The position numbers and the translations under genes were made by a program. Under the pieces are notes generated by a model. The model was not told the origin of the DNA. It did no database searches and saw only the letters and a list, made by a program, of their open reading frames with translations. A stretch of DNA of 53,372 nucleotides from Deltaproteobacteria bacterium (GTDB lineage: Bacteria; Myxococcota_A; UBA9042; PHBI01; JACKFB01). The stretch covers positions 1 to 53,372 of the forward strand of contig JACKFB010000025.1 in assembly GCA_020632695.1 (NCBI GenBank), written 5' to 3'. The first letter of the stretch is position 1, and every line of letters starts with the position of its first letter. Of this stretch, positions 34,601-40,334 are shown one piece after another.

Positions 34601-35890
34601 GGGGGCCAGGACCTGGGGCTGGCGGTGGTGCTGCTGGCCCTGCTGGCCATGGCGCTGCTCCGGCGCCGCGGGGCGACGCTCGCGCTGCTGCTGGGGCTGG
34701 GCGCGTCGCTGGCGACGGCTGGTGACGCCCGCGCCCAGGCCACGGGCTCGTTCAACGCCGGCTCCTTCTCGCCGGCCGGGGGCCACCACCGCGTGTGGAG
34801 CGTCCAGGAGACGCAGGTGACGCCGGCCTGGAAGCCCTACGGCTCGCTCATCTACCACCTCGAGACCGACAGCCTCACGGTGACCGCCGGCCGCTACACC
34901 GAGCGGGTGCTGAACCTGTCGCACGTGCTCGACCTCAACGTGGGCGTCGGCCTCTTCGGGCGCGCCCAGGTGGAGCTCTCGATGCCCGTCGCCCTGGCGG
35001 CCGACAGCAGCTCGGGCACCTCGTCGGTCACCCCGCTCTCGGGCGCGGCCATCGGCGACCTGCTCCTGCGCGGGCGCGTGCGCCTGCTCGACAACGCCCT
35101 GGGCGGGCTCGGCGTGGCCGTCAGCGCGGGCATCAGCGCGCCGACCGGCGACGAGGCGGCCTTCCGCGGCGACCCCGGCGTCGGGATCCTGCTGGACGCC
35201 ATCGTCGACTGGCGCACCTCACGCACCGTGGTGAGCCTCAACCTCGGCGCGCACGTGCGCACCAAGGAGGCGAAGTTCCTCACCGCCAGCATCCAGCACG
35301 AGCTCACATACGGCCTGGGCCTCGAGGTCTTCCTCGCCCGCGACCGCCTCAGCGTGGCGTCGGAGCTCTTCGGCCACACGCCGGTGGACGCGGTGTTCCA
35401 GAGCGACAGCACCAGCTCCCTCGAGGCGATGTTCGGCCCGAAGTGGTGGTTCCTGCCCTCCCTCAGCGCCCAGGCCGCGGCCAGCCTGGGGTTGGTGCGC
35501 GGCGTCGGCACGCCGAGCTTCCGCTTCATGCTGGGCGTCCAGTGGGCGCCGCGCTCCGAGGACCTCGACGGCGACGGCATCGCCGACGGGGTGGACCGGT
35601 GCGTGCGCGAGCCCGAGGACCTGGACGGCTTCGCCGACATGGACGGCTGCCCCGACCTGGACAACGACCAGGACGGCATGCCCGACGAGCTCGACAACTG
35701 CCCGAACCGGGCCGAGGACTTCAACGGCGTCGACGATGAGGACGGCTGTCCGGAAGGCGAGGGCGGCGCCCCCGACCACGACGGCGACGGCATCCCCGAC
35801 GCGGTCGATCGGTGCCCGACCGATCCCGAGACCTACAACGGCTACCTGGATCTGGACGGCTGCCCGGACGAGGCGCCGCTGCCCGATTGA
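22619..35890 (+). CDS. giant multidomain surface protein fused to an outer-membrane beta-barrel
   Basis: Up to 4,423 residues. Residues 2-54 are coded by a palindrome and look unlike secreted protein. A signal peptide follows (about 57-77, ending SAHAQ). Then: two related beta-sandwich units (about 88-525); a Cys-rich stretch; two GEVED domains (DGEVEDY); three DUF11-type units (about 896-1270); three cadherin-like units (NQPPVAVDD, about 1275-1560); and a DUF4215 Cys-rich repeat near 1562. Next come MopE-like metal-binding repeats (VDEDGFG...CNDD) alternating with beta-sandwich modules, a lamin-tail-like domain (about 2450-2620), and about 1,090 residues of thrombospondin type 3 Ca-binding repeats. 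A MYXO-CTERM-like signal (GCGAAGG, helix, RRR) then runs into a second signal-like helix and a 270-residue barrel with terminal TSP3 repeats. GTG 22619 has AAAGGAG upstream; TTG 22787 is the alternative. Confidence 0.85.
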   Translation: MRGCSHRRTEPGAGDVIAGACEPRAHAPSMKPRRASVCNPVSQPGDGRLWGHPLRWLARGLVPWAVLVFLSPSAHAQLSLTDATPQAVDFSAFTGQGFSPAPAPGQLDSDTWRVTTTGWGATMEFGDTPAGAEFARGLSLGGASTDIGVYAFDVNGDGSKIVLGGYPANEVAGIGQFWLKVTNDSTQVIDSLTVDFTWWTNNIGDAYTRGEFWHSATTTGPLTPLTTFGTTGPDTFSSPGTADALGWRTTDFAGDPGARSLLLEGLSIQPGESYYLQWHITAGFGAPADPGDEIGFTDVVVTASFRADPASIADSSVRSFSFAGFRGHGYAPQPNAGQLDSDMWIVQGVSGGTMTYGDTEGSPSTLGLTSFGRHDSFGGVVDGGVYAFDTGAVETALGGQPTDDDLTEGGWVLRIENDSTQIISELALTYTWYVYNDGDRQTALQLWHSPSPTAGLVDVGAAGSLTTPETADAAPAWAATPKTPTITGLAIQPGEFYYLHWRTDDVLGTGDRDEVAFGLVTLAATLVDCVAAADCDDGDACNGAESCAAGACQAGTAPDCDDSEPCTADSCVPASGCAHADICDFGDAPDPTYPTLLASDGARHIVGALLLGPTVDADPDGQPNATATGDDLAGDDEDGITFSGAPRAGQPLGVTVISTGVGKVDAWVDLNANGSFADAGEKLLSGASVVPGATPLVLSIPLGATAGATFARFRLSTAGGLASTGLANDGEVEDYALTIAEPWDFGDAPDTFKTLLASDGARHTATGVRLGATRDGESDGVPGAAANGDGADEDGVAFTALKRGRSATITLTPSAAGKISGWVDWNRNGAFDEPSERVATDLTATPGSQQIALTVPAGASLGASHARFRISTQAGLGPAGAATDGEVEDYAVTIVDPAADLSVVVDDDPDPVVAGETVTYTMTVSNAGPDAAFTTVASLAVPPDATFVPGSSSGGCALAGAFVNCSLGTVDTVTPASADVTFLIAASHPAAVALNTSATVSAATNDPDGTTGSGPITTNVVRVSDMGVSVGDSVDPVSAGQTVDYTVSVTNGGPSDAASVVATFKPPGGATTVTTVPPGCVFAAVPGRYECAVGTVVAGGSASRVFTVSVPAATANGTALIVQATVASDSTEGGPGDESDSEGTTVQTGADLATTITPDVALTLPGGTIVYTVHVSNSGPSNASAATVKVTLGAQLVYDSDTGGCTFGAGGYNCALGTLSSPTGSASFTLTAHAGPGANGTVTATAVASSSTPDPSLVNNTKVATVPVNQPPVAVDDSLPATEDTPKNFTAANLLANDSDPDDTPTVASVGAPSVGAIVDNGGGSYTYNPPQHFNGNVTFTYTITDGRGGTAQATVTLVVAKVNDPPVAVADNGGNTNEDTAITLTAATLLANDTDPDLADAVPDVLSVLSAQAPQHGTVVKNPNGSVTFTPTLNYHGPASFTYTIEDLAHVTSTATVNLTVVAQNDPPVAVDDAGDTYQGTPVDILVLGNDSDVDTAVDGDDLIVSSVTQPAGGTVIISADQKKVTFQRTGLFFGVTSFLYTVSDQKGGTDQATVTVTVRACGDGVRTDSDGEHCDDGGTAALDGCSSTCTLETGYTCSGVAPTACVATCGTAHTFASTGEDFVVSGGAPGAFSYGASAFGGGPGFETALGSNLPASAVDTRIARRVKIPTVADAPQPRLTVRYKLSGDGSADCMRVYVTPTADISAATPLVQTCVPTPTVTDLPIDVSASAGQIRYVTIRFVTNASNNAFPGLYVGGVTVGSDVDDDGLRELQTQAGCDPCIDVDEDGFGSALSVVPSSCPNGASVDCNDDLAAIRPDAAEICTGAVDDDCDGQTDLVDSECQEDCADGVDDNSDGNTDCADLTCAADAFCQPCSTDWTFEHGPATWFTDNGASDLWQYVPASGEWRTAGTGQVASFPNPASGTPGGVYVARLHVLTSVPAAAVGGPKPTLSVTYRHAGDANPGTDKLMVCINQPTCRFSTVGAVTLASTPGAFTTGTVDLTAYAGQDIQVTILYDTVDAADNANDGARITRVALASDVDQDGQLEGADPSCDPCWDADGDGYGDPRSPDPSQCSLGGDDCRDDASIGFFVNPGAAEDKAIPGVCADAIDNDCNGQTDGGDPGCGSEDCANGVDDNGDLAADCADAQCAGDLFCGACGKTFTFASGGGGWVPEGPLFETGFNTARAARGWETVLNGNVDTAGTGQLRGWLRRTVDIPTGLLAPEITITYLLAGQPTTTKDIFGVCFDTANANCDAAHPENQQFSTGQNTPTIHPLVENAASGYDRLHLPVPTSAVGGPLTVVIFYDTVDGTANANAGLFIERVAVQSDVDRDGLSESSGGSCDHCVDVDQDGFGDATRPAPFNDLSQCAQSEADCLDTDPVTHPAQPEVCGAGGGTADNNCNGLGDLEEPLCSVCGDGVIGAGESCDDGDIVPGDGCSADCALESGALHLTELHLPKPNGNAAEQWIEIYNASTGAVDVGLLGLQVTNLFGVSVDVSDPADCTILTGTEVPAGGFFVIAFGPELGADNVLPDATCSSDLQLSLTNERVTLSDGGGSLIDVVDLRAGFGCELAQTDTDGVGRSLMLIDQPVAGVPFGSKSSGAAWCLAGPAQDYSNSGKHRGTPHAFGPCAEFACDGVDDDCDGQTDQDLTDTDHDDVCDAQDCEPNDQRCSTDCSDLDEDNVPDCRDGCIDKDQDGYGTTSPLLPPGEATCLDVDCDDSRDFVHPDAVEGAADGATCGDGLDNDCDGHLDCSDGPCATAAVCDAEICERAAPIACGETVVLAPTQDDFACGSAGGRDGVLRFTPDLSETVTITVTNQGTGRYSASVLGSSCTTGSCAGVTSSIATGCSSGGVGTLAVTGGQDVFLVLDAVGACAEGPGTDVAVKVTCGEICGSGIDEDQDGLTDCDDPQCVTSLACVDADFDSDGATNGDEVLCGTNALDFDDEPTADQVADPDHDDDINCVDGDDDGDGLADVDEAALCPLDPNAKNDATIHPGAAKNCSNPAVIDADCNGVPDLAEDACGGKEVKCGNAVDDDTDGLLDCFDPDCIAASACRFQDFDADMVGNGFEIDCGSDPLNPNDTPAPGQADDVDQDDKPNCVDTDDDGDFFSDVQELICGSDPLDGTKVPLDTDNDTQCDAIDTDDDDDGYNDTLEATCGSSGVDATETPVDAAHDLDGDGICDPLDGDVDGDDWTNSLEELCGTDASNPASNPTDSGLDVDGDGVCDALDTDDDGDGWSDADENLCGTDPNDPLDLPPDLDDNGQCDVLDQDSDGDGWSNAAESLCGTDPAVFESNPTVFGQDLDDDLICDAVDSDDDGDDWLDAIEVQCNTNPADVNSVPVDTDLDGQCDAVDGDDDDDGWLDGTELLCGTDPLDAADTPVDLDGDGLCDAIDPDGDPDDDGWSTAAELFCGTDPKDPQSTPGDVDSDLICDSRDPDIDGDGWDNALEPPCGADPMDPLSTPVDTDGDSICDANDQDDDGDGSPDTQELACNTDPKDKLSKPLEIDLVDTDGDGLSNCVDEDDDDDGLSDAAEASLGSNPRVKDSDADGLEDGEEDANHDGVTQSNETSPIKPDTDGDGLDDLFEATSCYPVPEGDCEPTLGWLSDTDTDGLQDGAEDANHNGIVDPGETNPVLANSDGDLSFDGTPADDGFEVGCKTNPLDPKSAPVDRNVDGICDGSQVDSDGDGVPDGVENFCGFDPKSNESTPSFADLADLDGDGAINCADADDDNDGFVDLDELACGTDPRNEDSAPDADGVADFDGDDLLNCADPDDDGDGLSDVAELADGTDPRDADSDDDGLPDGQEASLGTDPNNRDTDGDGVADGTEFGLTTPTADTDLGIFQPDLDPSTTTDPKDPDDDGDGLCDGPQSVRSICEPGEDLNANGRVDEGETNPLDPSDGLVDTDGDGLSDRLERELGTDPRLPDTDGDGLTDLQEVEGVLSFAPTDPLDPDTDAGGVPDGIEVDNGTDPNEPGDDFSVADVRGENFVGCGAAGGQDLGLAVVLLALLAMALLRRRGATLALLLGLGASLATAGDARAQATGSFNAGSFSPAGGHHRVWSVQETQVTPAWKPYGSLIYHLETDSLTVTAGRYTERVLNLSHVLDLNVGVGLFGRAQVELSMPVALAADSSSGTSSVTPLSGAAIGDLLLRGRVRLLDNALGGLGVAVSAGISAPTGDEAAFRGDPGVGILLDAIVDWRTSRTVVSLNLGAHVRTKEAKFLTASIQHELTYGLGLEVFLARDRLSVASELFGHTPVDAVFQSDSTSSLEAMFGPKWWFLPSLSAQAAASLGLVRGVGTPSFRFMLGVQWAPRSEDLDGDGIADGVDRCVREPEDLDGFADMDGCPDLDNDQDGMPDELDNCPNRAEDFNGVDDEDGCPEGEGGAPDHDGDGIPDAVDRCPTDPETYNGYLDLDGCPDEAPLPD
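22621..22780 (+). repeat. 160-bp imperfect palindrome inside the 5' end of the giant gene
   Basis: Three nested inverted repeats share one centre near 22701. The outer arms, 22621-22638 and 22763-22780, are 18 bases with one mismatch. The middle arms, 22667-22682 and 22720-22735, are 16 bases with two mismatches. The inner hairpin is CATGCT-CCC-AGCATG at 22694-22708. The mRNA would fold into a long stem two bases after the start codon. It may be a miniature inverted-repeat element or a translational control hairpin. No flanking target duplication is evident. Confidence 0.88.
34576..34740 (+). other. internal MYXO-CTERM-like sorting signal followed by second signal-peptide-like helix
   Basis: Within the giant ORF: NFVGCGAAGG, then a helix of about 18 hydrophobic residues, then LLRRRGAT, then a second hydrophobic stretch ending in DARAQ. 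The first part has the Gly-Cys, helix, Arg-cluster order of MYXO-CTERM signals, which normally end a protein. The second part would be a normal signal peptide if translation began at ATG 34649, but no Shine-Dalgarno sequence precedes that ATG. The two helices would form a hairpin with the Arg residues in the cytoplasm. Confidence 0.75.
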
Positions 35891-35899
35891 CGCGGCGAT

Positions 35900-35929
35900 G
35901 ACGCGGCGATGACGCGCTCTCGCCGCGTC
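35900..35929. terminator. hairpin between convergent genes
   Basis: GACGCGGCGA and TCGCCGCGTC pair perfectly over ten bases around a ten-base loop, just after the giant gene's stop and before the end of the convergent lipoprotein gene. The left arm is part of a short direct repeat (TGACGCGGCGA twice). There is no T-run on either side, so it may act in both directions with help from Rho. Confidence 0.55.
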
Positions 35930-35943
35930 AGGCCCGCGTCATC

Positions 35944-37575
35944 TCAGGGCGCCGGCAAGAGCCGGATCCGCAGCTGGGCCGCCTCCGTCGCCGAGTCCCT
36001 GCCCAGGGTCACCAGCCGCGGCGTCTCCAGCGCGTCGCTGCGCACCAGCCGGAAGTCGTCACGCACCGCGCCGGCCGTCGGCGTCCACACCGACTTCGCC
36101 GCGCCCAGGCTGGTACCGCTGCCGGCCGCGGCCCACAGCGCGCCCTCCGGGTCCTGGGTGACGACGCGGACGCCGCCGGAGCCCAGGGCGAGCTGAGCCC
36201 AGTCGATGACGTCGAGGCTGCCGACGGTGACCCACGGGCCGCCGCCCTCGCCCTCGATCCGGTAGGCGAGGTCCTCGGAGCCGACCTCGGGGAAGCGCAG
36301 CGCCAGCACGGCCGAGCGCCCCGTCGCGCCCGAGGCGCCGGCGATGAGCAGCTCGTCGCTGCCGATGCCCTTGGAGCTGCCCACGGGCTGGGACAGGCTG
36401 CTGCTGCTCAGCCGCACGCCGCCGTCGATCGGCGCGTAGACATCGGCCGTGTCGAGGCCGGTGCGCACCGCGGCCACGTCGTAGCGGCTGGCGGCGGTGG
36501 GGTCCACGTCCTCGAGCGCGCCGGGCGCGACGTCCGGCACGAAGAGCTGCCGCTGCAGGATGTCGCCGCCCGAGCTGCTGCCCAGCGAGTAGACCGCCAG
36601 GGCGTCACCCAGCGCCACCAGCGACGGCAGGCTGCGGTGCGCATCGGCGATGACCAGCGTGGCGACGGGCGGCGCGCCCGGGTCCACCCGCCACAGGGTG
36701 AAGGTCGCCTGGCCCGCGTCGACGTCGGCCTCGAGCGCCATCACGCCGAAGCCGCCGCCGGGGCGCCCGACCACCTGGATGGAGGTGGGCTGGATGCCCT
36801 GCGCCCCGGGCAGCTCCAGCGGCCCGAAGAGCAGGTTGCCGTCGAGGTCCGTGACCAGCAGCCGCAAGGTCGGCGCCAGCACCCGCGACCAGGCGATCCC
36901 CAAGGTCTCGCCGCTACCGTCCGCGGCGAAGCGGTCCACCTCGTCGATGTCCCCGTCGCCGGTGGGCAGCAGGCGATCGGCCTCACCGAGCGGCGCGCAG
37001 CTCACCCCGTCCGCGGCGCAGGCCGCGAGGCACCGCGACACCGTGACCGCCATCGAGCCGTCGGCCGAGCAACGCCGGGTCAGCCCGTCCTTGCAGGGCA
37101 GCACCTCACCCGGCGAGCAAGCGGTCTCGCAGGCCCCGGCCTCCGCGTCACAGCCGAGCGCGCAATTCACCAGCACCAGCGGCGGCTTCGACGGGTCCAC
37201 GCACTCCGTCAGCGCGTCCCCGGCGCAAGCCACGACGCCCTTGGTACAGAACACGGCGCCCCCATCGGCGTCGGGCCCCACCTCCTCCAGCGAGTCACCG
37301 CCCCCGGTCTCCGCCCCGGTCTCGGTCTCGGCCCCGGCCTCGGTCTCGGCCCCGGCCTCGGTCTCGGCCCCGGTCTCGGCCCCGGCCTCGGCCTCGGCCC
37401 CGGTCTCGGCCCCGGCCTCGGCCCCGGCCTCGGTCTCGGCCCCGGCCTCGGTCTCGGCCCCGGCCCCGGCCTCCGCCCGAGCATCCGCCCCCGCGTCCCC
37501 GGCCGCCCCGCCGCCGCCACACCCGGCCAGCCACACCGCCGCCACCAACCCGCACCACCGCCCGCGCGCCATCAT
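35944..37575 (-). CDS. lipoprotein with long hexanucleotide-coded linker
   Basis: A 543-residue lipoprotein. The signal peptide is followed by lipobox LAGC and a Gly run. Residues about 25-95 are a low-complexity Ala-Gly-Glu-Thr linker (AETEAGAETEAGAE), coded by six-base repeats. A Cys-rich module follows (CTKGVVACAGDALTECVDP, about 110-200, ten or more Cys), then a beta-rich domain of about 330 residues (propeller-like strands such as FGVMALEADVDAGQATFTLW). I do not recognise the C-terminal domain. The start at 37575 has GGAGG seven bases upstream; the minus-strand TATGCT near 37596 is a possible -10. It is convergent with the giant gene. A surface or periplasmic binding role is likely but unproven. 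Confidence 0.75.
   Translation of the reverse strand: MMARGRWCGLVAAVWLAGCGGGGAAGDAGADARAEAGAGAETEAGAETEAGAEAGAETGAEAEAGAETGAETEAGAETEAGAETETGAETGGGDSLEEVGPDADGGAVFCTKGVVACAGDALTECVDPSKPPLVLVNCALGCDAEAGACETACSPGEVLPCKDGLTRRCSADGSMAVTVSRCLAACAADGVSCAPLGEADRLLPTGDGDIDEVDRFAADGSGETLGIAWSRVLAPTLRLLVTDLDGNLLFGPLELPGAQGIQPTSIQVVGRPGGGFGVMALEADVDAGQATFTLWRVDPGAPPVATLVIADAHRSLPSLVALGDALAVYSLGSSSGGDILQRQLFVPDVAPGALEDVDPTAASRYDVAAVRTGLDTADVYAPIDGGVRLSSSSLSQPVGSSKGIGSDELLIAGASGATGRSAVLALRFPEVGSEDLAYRIEGEGGGPWVTVGSLDVIDWAQLALGSGGVRVVTQDPEGALWAAAGSGTSLGAAKSVWTPTAGAVRDDFRLVRSDALETPRLVTLGRDSATEAAQLRIRLLPAP
37306..37470 (-). repeat. in-frame hexanucleotide repeat tract coding an Ala-Gly-Glu-Thr linker
   Basis: About 27 six-base units of GGTCTC/GGCCCC/GGCCTC type (plus strand) lie within the lipoprotein gene. 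Because the unit is two codons, slipped-strand gain or loss changes linker length without a frameshift. A similar tract is at 1-84. Confidence 0.85.
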
Positions 37576-37695
37576 CGCCTGCCTCCGTCCGCGCCGGAGC
37601 ATAGCCGTAGCGCCCCGGCCGGGCGAGGCGTTGTCGCAACCCGGTCCCGTGCGTCCCCGCCACCCCGCACCCGCGCGCGCCGAGCCGTCCCCGGC

Positions 37696-38223
37696 TCAGG
37701 CCGCGGCGGCCACCCGCTCCTCGCGCGCGCGCCGCCGGTCGCGGTCCCGAGCCTCCCGCTCGGTGCCCACGTAGGGCTGTCGCGTGCCCATGAGGTGGTC
37801 GAAGAGCGGCCAGGACACGCACCAGTTGGCGTTCTGGTCGGGCCCCATGTGGTGGTCGTAGTGCCACGGCAGCCGCCGCCGCGCCCACTCCGGGTCCAGG
37901 TGCGAGCGCTTGTGCACGCGGTAGTAGTTCCACGCCGACAGCGCCAGCGTCCCCGTGAAGAAGGGCGCGATCGGCGCCAGGGGCAGATGGGCCGCGACCG
38001 CCAGCGTCAGGGTCAGCGCCTCCTTGCTCTGGGCGTGCCAGCCCCAGAGCGAGCGCTCGTAGTCGGGGTCATGGTGTTCATTCTGGCGCACCTGCCGATG
38101 GTGCTCGTGCCAGTGGAAGGACCAGAAGCTCTTGCGGTTGCGTCCCAAGCCGTGCAGCACGTGCTTGTGGATGAACCACTCCGAGGCGTTCGCGTAGAGC
38201 AGGCCGAGAGGGATGCCGATCAT
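37696..38223 (-). CDS. fatty acid hydroxylase/sterol desaturase superfamily protein
   Basis: A 175-residue small membrane di-iron enzyme. Histidine boxes in order: WFIHKHVLHG (about 16-25), FHWHEHHRQ (about 36-44), VHKRSHLDP (about 103-111), and HYDHHMGP (about 120-127). These match the fatty-acid-hydroxylase superfamily, which uses O2 to hydroxylate or desaturate lipids at the membrane; CrtZ-type carotenoid hydroxylases share the pattern. The substrate is not clear. The ATG at 38223 is chosen for GGAG eight bases upstream; a GTG at 38283 is a weaker alternative. A TetR-type palindrome lies about 30 bases upstream of the ATG. With ERG2-like and ceramidase-like genes elsewhere in the window it fits a lipid-modifying repertoire. 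Confidence 0.8.
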   Translation of the reverse strand: MIGIPLGLLYANASEWFIHKHVLHGLGRNRKSFWSFHWHEHHRQVRQNEHHDPDYERSLWGWHAQSKEALTLTLAVAAHLPLAPIAPFFTGTLALSAWNYYRVHKRSHLDPEWARRRLPWHYDHHMGPDQNANWCVSWPLFDHLMGTRQPYVGTEREARDRDRRRAREERVAAAA

Positions 38224-38578
38224 CGCGCGCTCCGTTGGGAGGGTCGACCCGAAATAAGGTGACCAGATGGTCGCTATTTTGACTGGGCCCGCGCCCGGGA
38301 TCCAGGAAAAAGCGCGCTGCCCTGGATCGGTACAGCGCCCCGGGTGAGCGTGCCGTGCTGGGGCAGCATCGGCCGATCGCTTCGCCCTCTCGGCGGCCCG
38401 GCGCCAGCAAGCGGCGCCCCCTGAGAGTGTTGGCCCGCGTCTTGCTCTGGGACTGCGCCCGAGACAGGCCGAGGTCGGGCGCGCGCGGCGGACGTGGGAT
38501 GCAGTCACGGGGCTACCGCCGCGAGGCGTCCGGCCCGTCCTGCTCGTATGCCGACACCGCGCGCGGAGCACCCTCGAT
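38224..38578. other. intergenic region upstream of the hydroxylase gene
   Basis: The notable content is the AT-rich operator-like palindrome at 38252-38280. From 38281 to 38578 the sequence is GC-rich, and I see no gene or further structured element; open frames here are shadows. Confidence 0.5.
38252..38280 (-). promoter_or_regulatory. TetR-type operator palindrome at the hydroxylase promoter
   Basis: GACCAGATGGTC (38261-38272) is a perfect GACCA-N2-TGGTC inverted repeat, flanked by AAATA on the left and TATTT on the right, which makes an AT-rich 28-base near-palindrome in very GC-rich DNA. The core matches operators of TetR-family regulators such as RutR (TTGACCA-N2-TGGTCAA). It lies about 30-57 bases before the ATG at 38223, where a repressor would block transcription. 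A TetR gene is at 39618-40334. Confidence 0.65.
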
Positions 38579-39484
38579 TCAGTCCCCGGTGCCGGTGGCC
38601 AGCTCGAGCGCCGCGTCCTCGCCTCGCTCTGCGGCGGCGTGCTCGCGGAGGCACTCGATGAGATCGGGCGCCACCGAGCCGCTCAGCCGCAGCCCGAAGC
38701 GCACCTCGCCGCTCCCGGCGCTGTCCTGGACGGCCCAGCTCACCGTGCCGGTCACGAAGACCCGCGTCGACTGGAGCCGCACGCGCACCAGCGTCAGCAG
38801 CGCCACCGAGTCGAAGCGCTCGAGCGCCGTCCCGGTCGTGCGCAGCTCCATGTGCCGCCCGTCGACGCTCAGCCGGTAGATCCCCGCCGGGCGCATCGCC
38901 CCGCCAGCGTGCAGCGCCGCGCCCAGGCGCACGGCCACCCAGTCGCTCTCGGCGACCTCGCGCTGGGCCCGCCGCGTCGGGCTGTCCATGCCGTGCAGCA
39001 GATCGCTGGTCGCCCGCTCCGCGGCCACGCGCTCCGCCTTGGACAGGGCGCCACGCTCCTTGTGCTCGCCCGCCTCGCCGAACCGTCGCGAGATGGGCCC
39101 CGCCGCGTCGTCGCGCAGGTCCAGGTACCACCCGCCGGACTCCGAGCCTCGGATCTGGCCGCCGCCCCCGCGCCGCAGGATCCGCTCGAGGAACTCGGTC
39201 ATGCACGCCTTGCCGTCCGGGCTGTGCAGAACGCGAGCCTGCAGGCTCAGCCGCACCGCGTTCAGCTCATGGCTCAGGTCCACCACCGAGCAGAGGAGCT
39301 GCAGCCGCGCCCTCTGCGCGCCCTCCATGATGAACCCGAGACGCAGCTCGGGCCCGACGCGCTGGGTCATCGCGGCCACCCGCACCGACAGGCCGCCGGG
39401 GTGGGTGTCGAGGAGCACCGCGGGCAGCTCGCCCTTGGGCGTCAGCACGAACACGCTGAGCTGGTTGTGCATCGTAGCGTCCAT
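38579..39484 (-). CDS. PilZ-like domain protein, function uncertain
   Basis: A 301-residue soluble protein with two beta-rich halves joined by a helical segment. The first half contains LPAVLLDTHPGGLSVRVAAM, similar in layout to the PilZ strand with (D/N)xSxxG. The second contains GIYRLSVDGRHMELRTTG and the ending GEVRFGLRLSG, also PilZ-like. The RxxxR c-di-GMP motif is not clear, so binding cannot be asserted. The ATG at 39484 has GGAGGGAT just upstream. It is divergent from the TetR gene, so they may share a control region at 39485-39617. Confidence 0.5.
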   Translation of the reverse strand: MDATMHNQLSVFVLTPKGELPAVLLDTHPGGLSVRVAAMTQRVGPELRLGFIMEGAQRARLQLLCSVVDLSHELNAVRLSLQARVLHSPDGKACMTEFLERILRRGGGGQIRGSESGGWYLDLRDDAAGPISRRFGEAGEHKERGALSKAERVAAERATSDLLHGMDSPTRRAQREVAESDWVAVRLGAALHAGGAMRPAGIYRLSVDGRHMELRTTGTALERFDSVALLTLVRVRLQSTRVFVTGTVSWAVQDSAGSGEVRFGLRLSGSVAPDLIECLREHAAAERGEDAALELATGTGD

Positions 39485-39617
39485 CGCGATCCCTCCACCT
39501 CCCCGAGCCCTATCGGTCGGACGGCGCCAGAGCTTCAGCCCCTTCGGCCCCGCGAGCGCCGGACGCGCGGCCGCGCGGCGGTGGACGCAGGCGCCCGTTC
39601 CGGTGACCCTGGAGACC

Positions 39618-40334
39618 ATGAGCCGCCGCACCGACTCCAAGCGCCCTCCCTCCCGCCGTGGCCCGGTGCCGCCGCGAGTGCCCGAGTCCAGACCCGGCCC
39701 GCCCGGCGGCAAGCGGGACGCCAACCGCCGCCAGCGCACCCAGGACCTCTGCGCCGCAGGCCTCGCTCTCTTCCTGGAGCAGGGCATCAACCCGGTCACC
39801 ATCGACGCCATCGCCAGCCGTGCCGGCGTGGCCAAGGCCAGCTTCTACCGCTACTTCAAGGACAAGGAGGAGTTGGTCGCCACGCTCTTCGCCCCCGTGC
39901 GCGACGCCGTCCTCGAGGCCCTGGACGCCTGCGCCAGGGCCCTGTCCGAGGCCCACCACGCCGAGGCGCTGCTCCCGGCCTATCAGCGCCTCGGCGCGGG
40001 CCTCGCCCAGCTTCTCCCGGCCCACCGCGCCGTGGTGCTGCTCTACCTCCAGGAAGCCCGCGCCCCGGCCGTCGGCGCCCGCCGGCCCGTCAGCGAGCTG
40101 GCCCGCGCCATCGATCAGCGCGCCCTGGCCCTCACCGAGGCCGCCCGCGCCCACGCGCTGCTCCGTCCCTTCGACCCTCGCACCAGCTCCCTGGCCGTCG
40201 TCGGCGCCGCCGAGCGCCTGCTCCTCGGCGTCCTCCGCGGCGAGGACGTGGGCCCGCCGCTGACCCTCCCCACCGCCCTGGCCAGCCTGGTCCTCGACGG
40301 CCTGCGGGCCCCTCCCGCGGCCGGTCCGCGCTGA
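39618..40334 (+). CDS. TetR/AcrR-family transcriptional regulator
   Basis: A 238-residue regulator with an unusually long basic/Pro-rich N-terminal tail of about 38 residues. The helix-turn-helix follows: GINPVTIDAIASRAGVAKAS, then FYRYFKDKEEL (about 56-86), the TetR signature. The ligand domain is helical with no family-specific motif. ATG 39618 has GGAG just upstream. It lies between a divergent PilZ-like gene and the Cys-rich lipoprotein. It is the best candidate to bind the palindrome at 38252-38280, though TetR proteins often regulate the immediate divergent neighbour. Confidence 0.92.
   Translation: MSRRTDSKRPPSRRGPVPPRVPESRPGPPGGKRDANRRQRTQDLCAAGLALFLEQGINPVTIDAIASRAGVAKASFYRYFKDKEELVATLFAPVRDAVLEALDACARALSEAHHAEALLPAYQRLGAGLAQLLPAHRAVVLLYLQEARAPAVGARRPVSELARAIDQRALALTEAARAHALLRPFDPRTSSLAVVGAAERLLLGVLRGEDVGPPLTLPTALASLVLDGLRAPPAAGPR

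Noticed and set aside
26279..34924. 2,881-residue open frame on the minus strand
   Set aside because: It is antisense to the giant gene, is Val/Gly/Ala/Arg-rich with no domain pattern, and exists because the GAC-GGC-type repeats lack stops on the opposite strand.
34649..35890. separate barrel gene beginning at the internal ATG
   Set aside because: Signal-peptide-like sequence follows, but there is no Shine-Dalgarno sequence and no stop separates it from the upstream coding sequence. It is kept as an alternative within the giant ORF rather than as its own gene.
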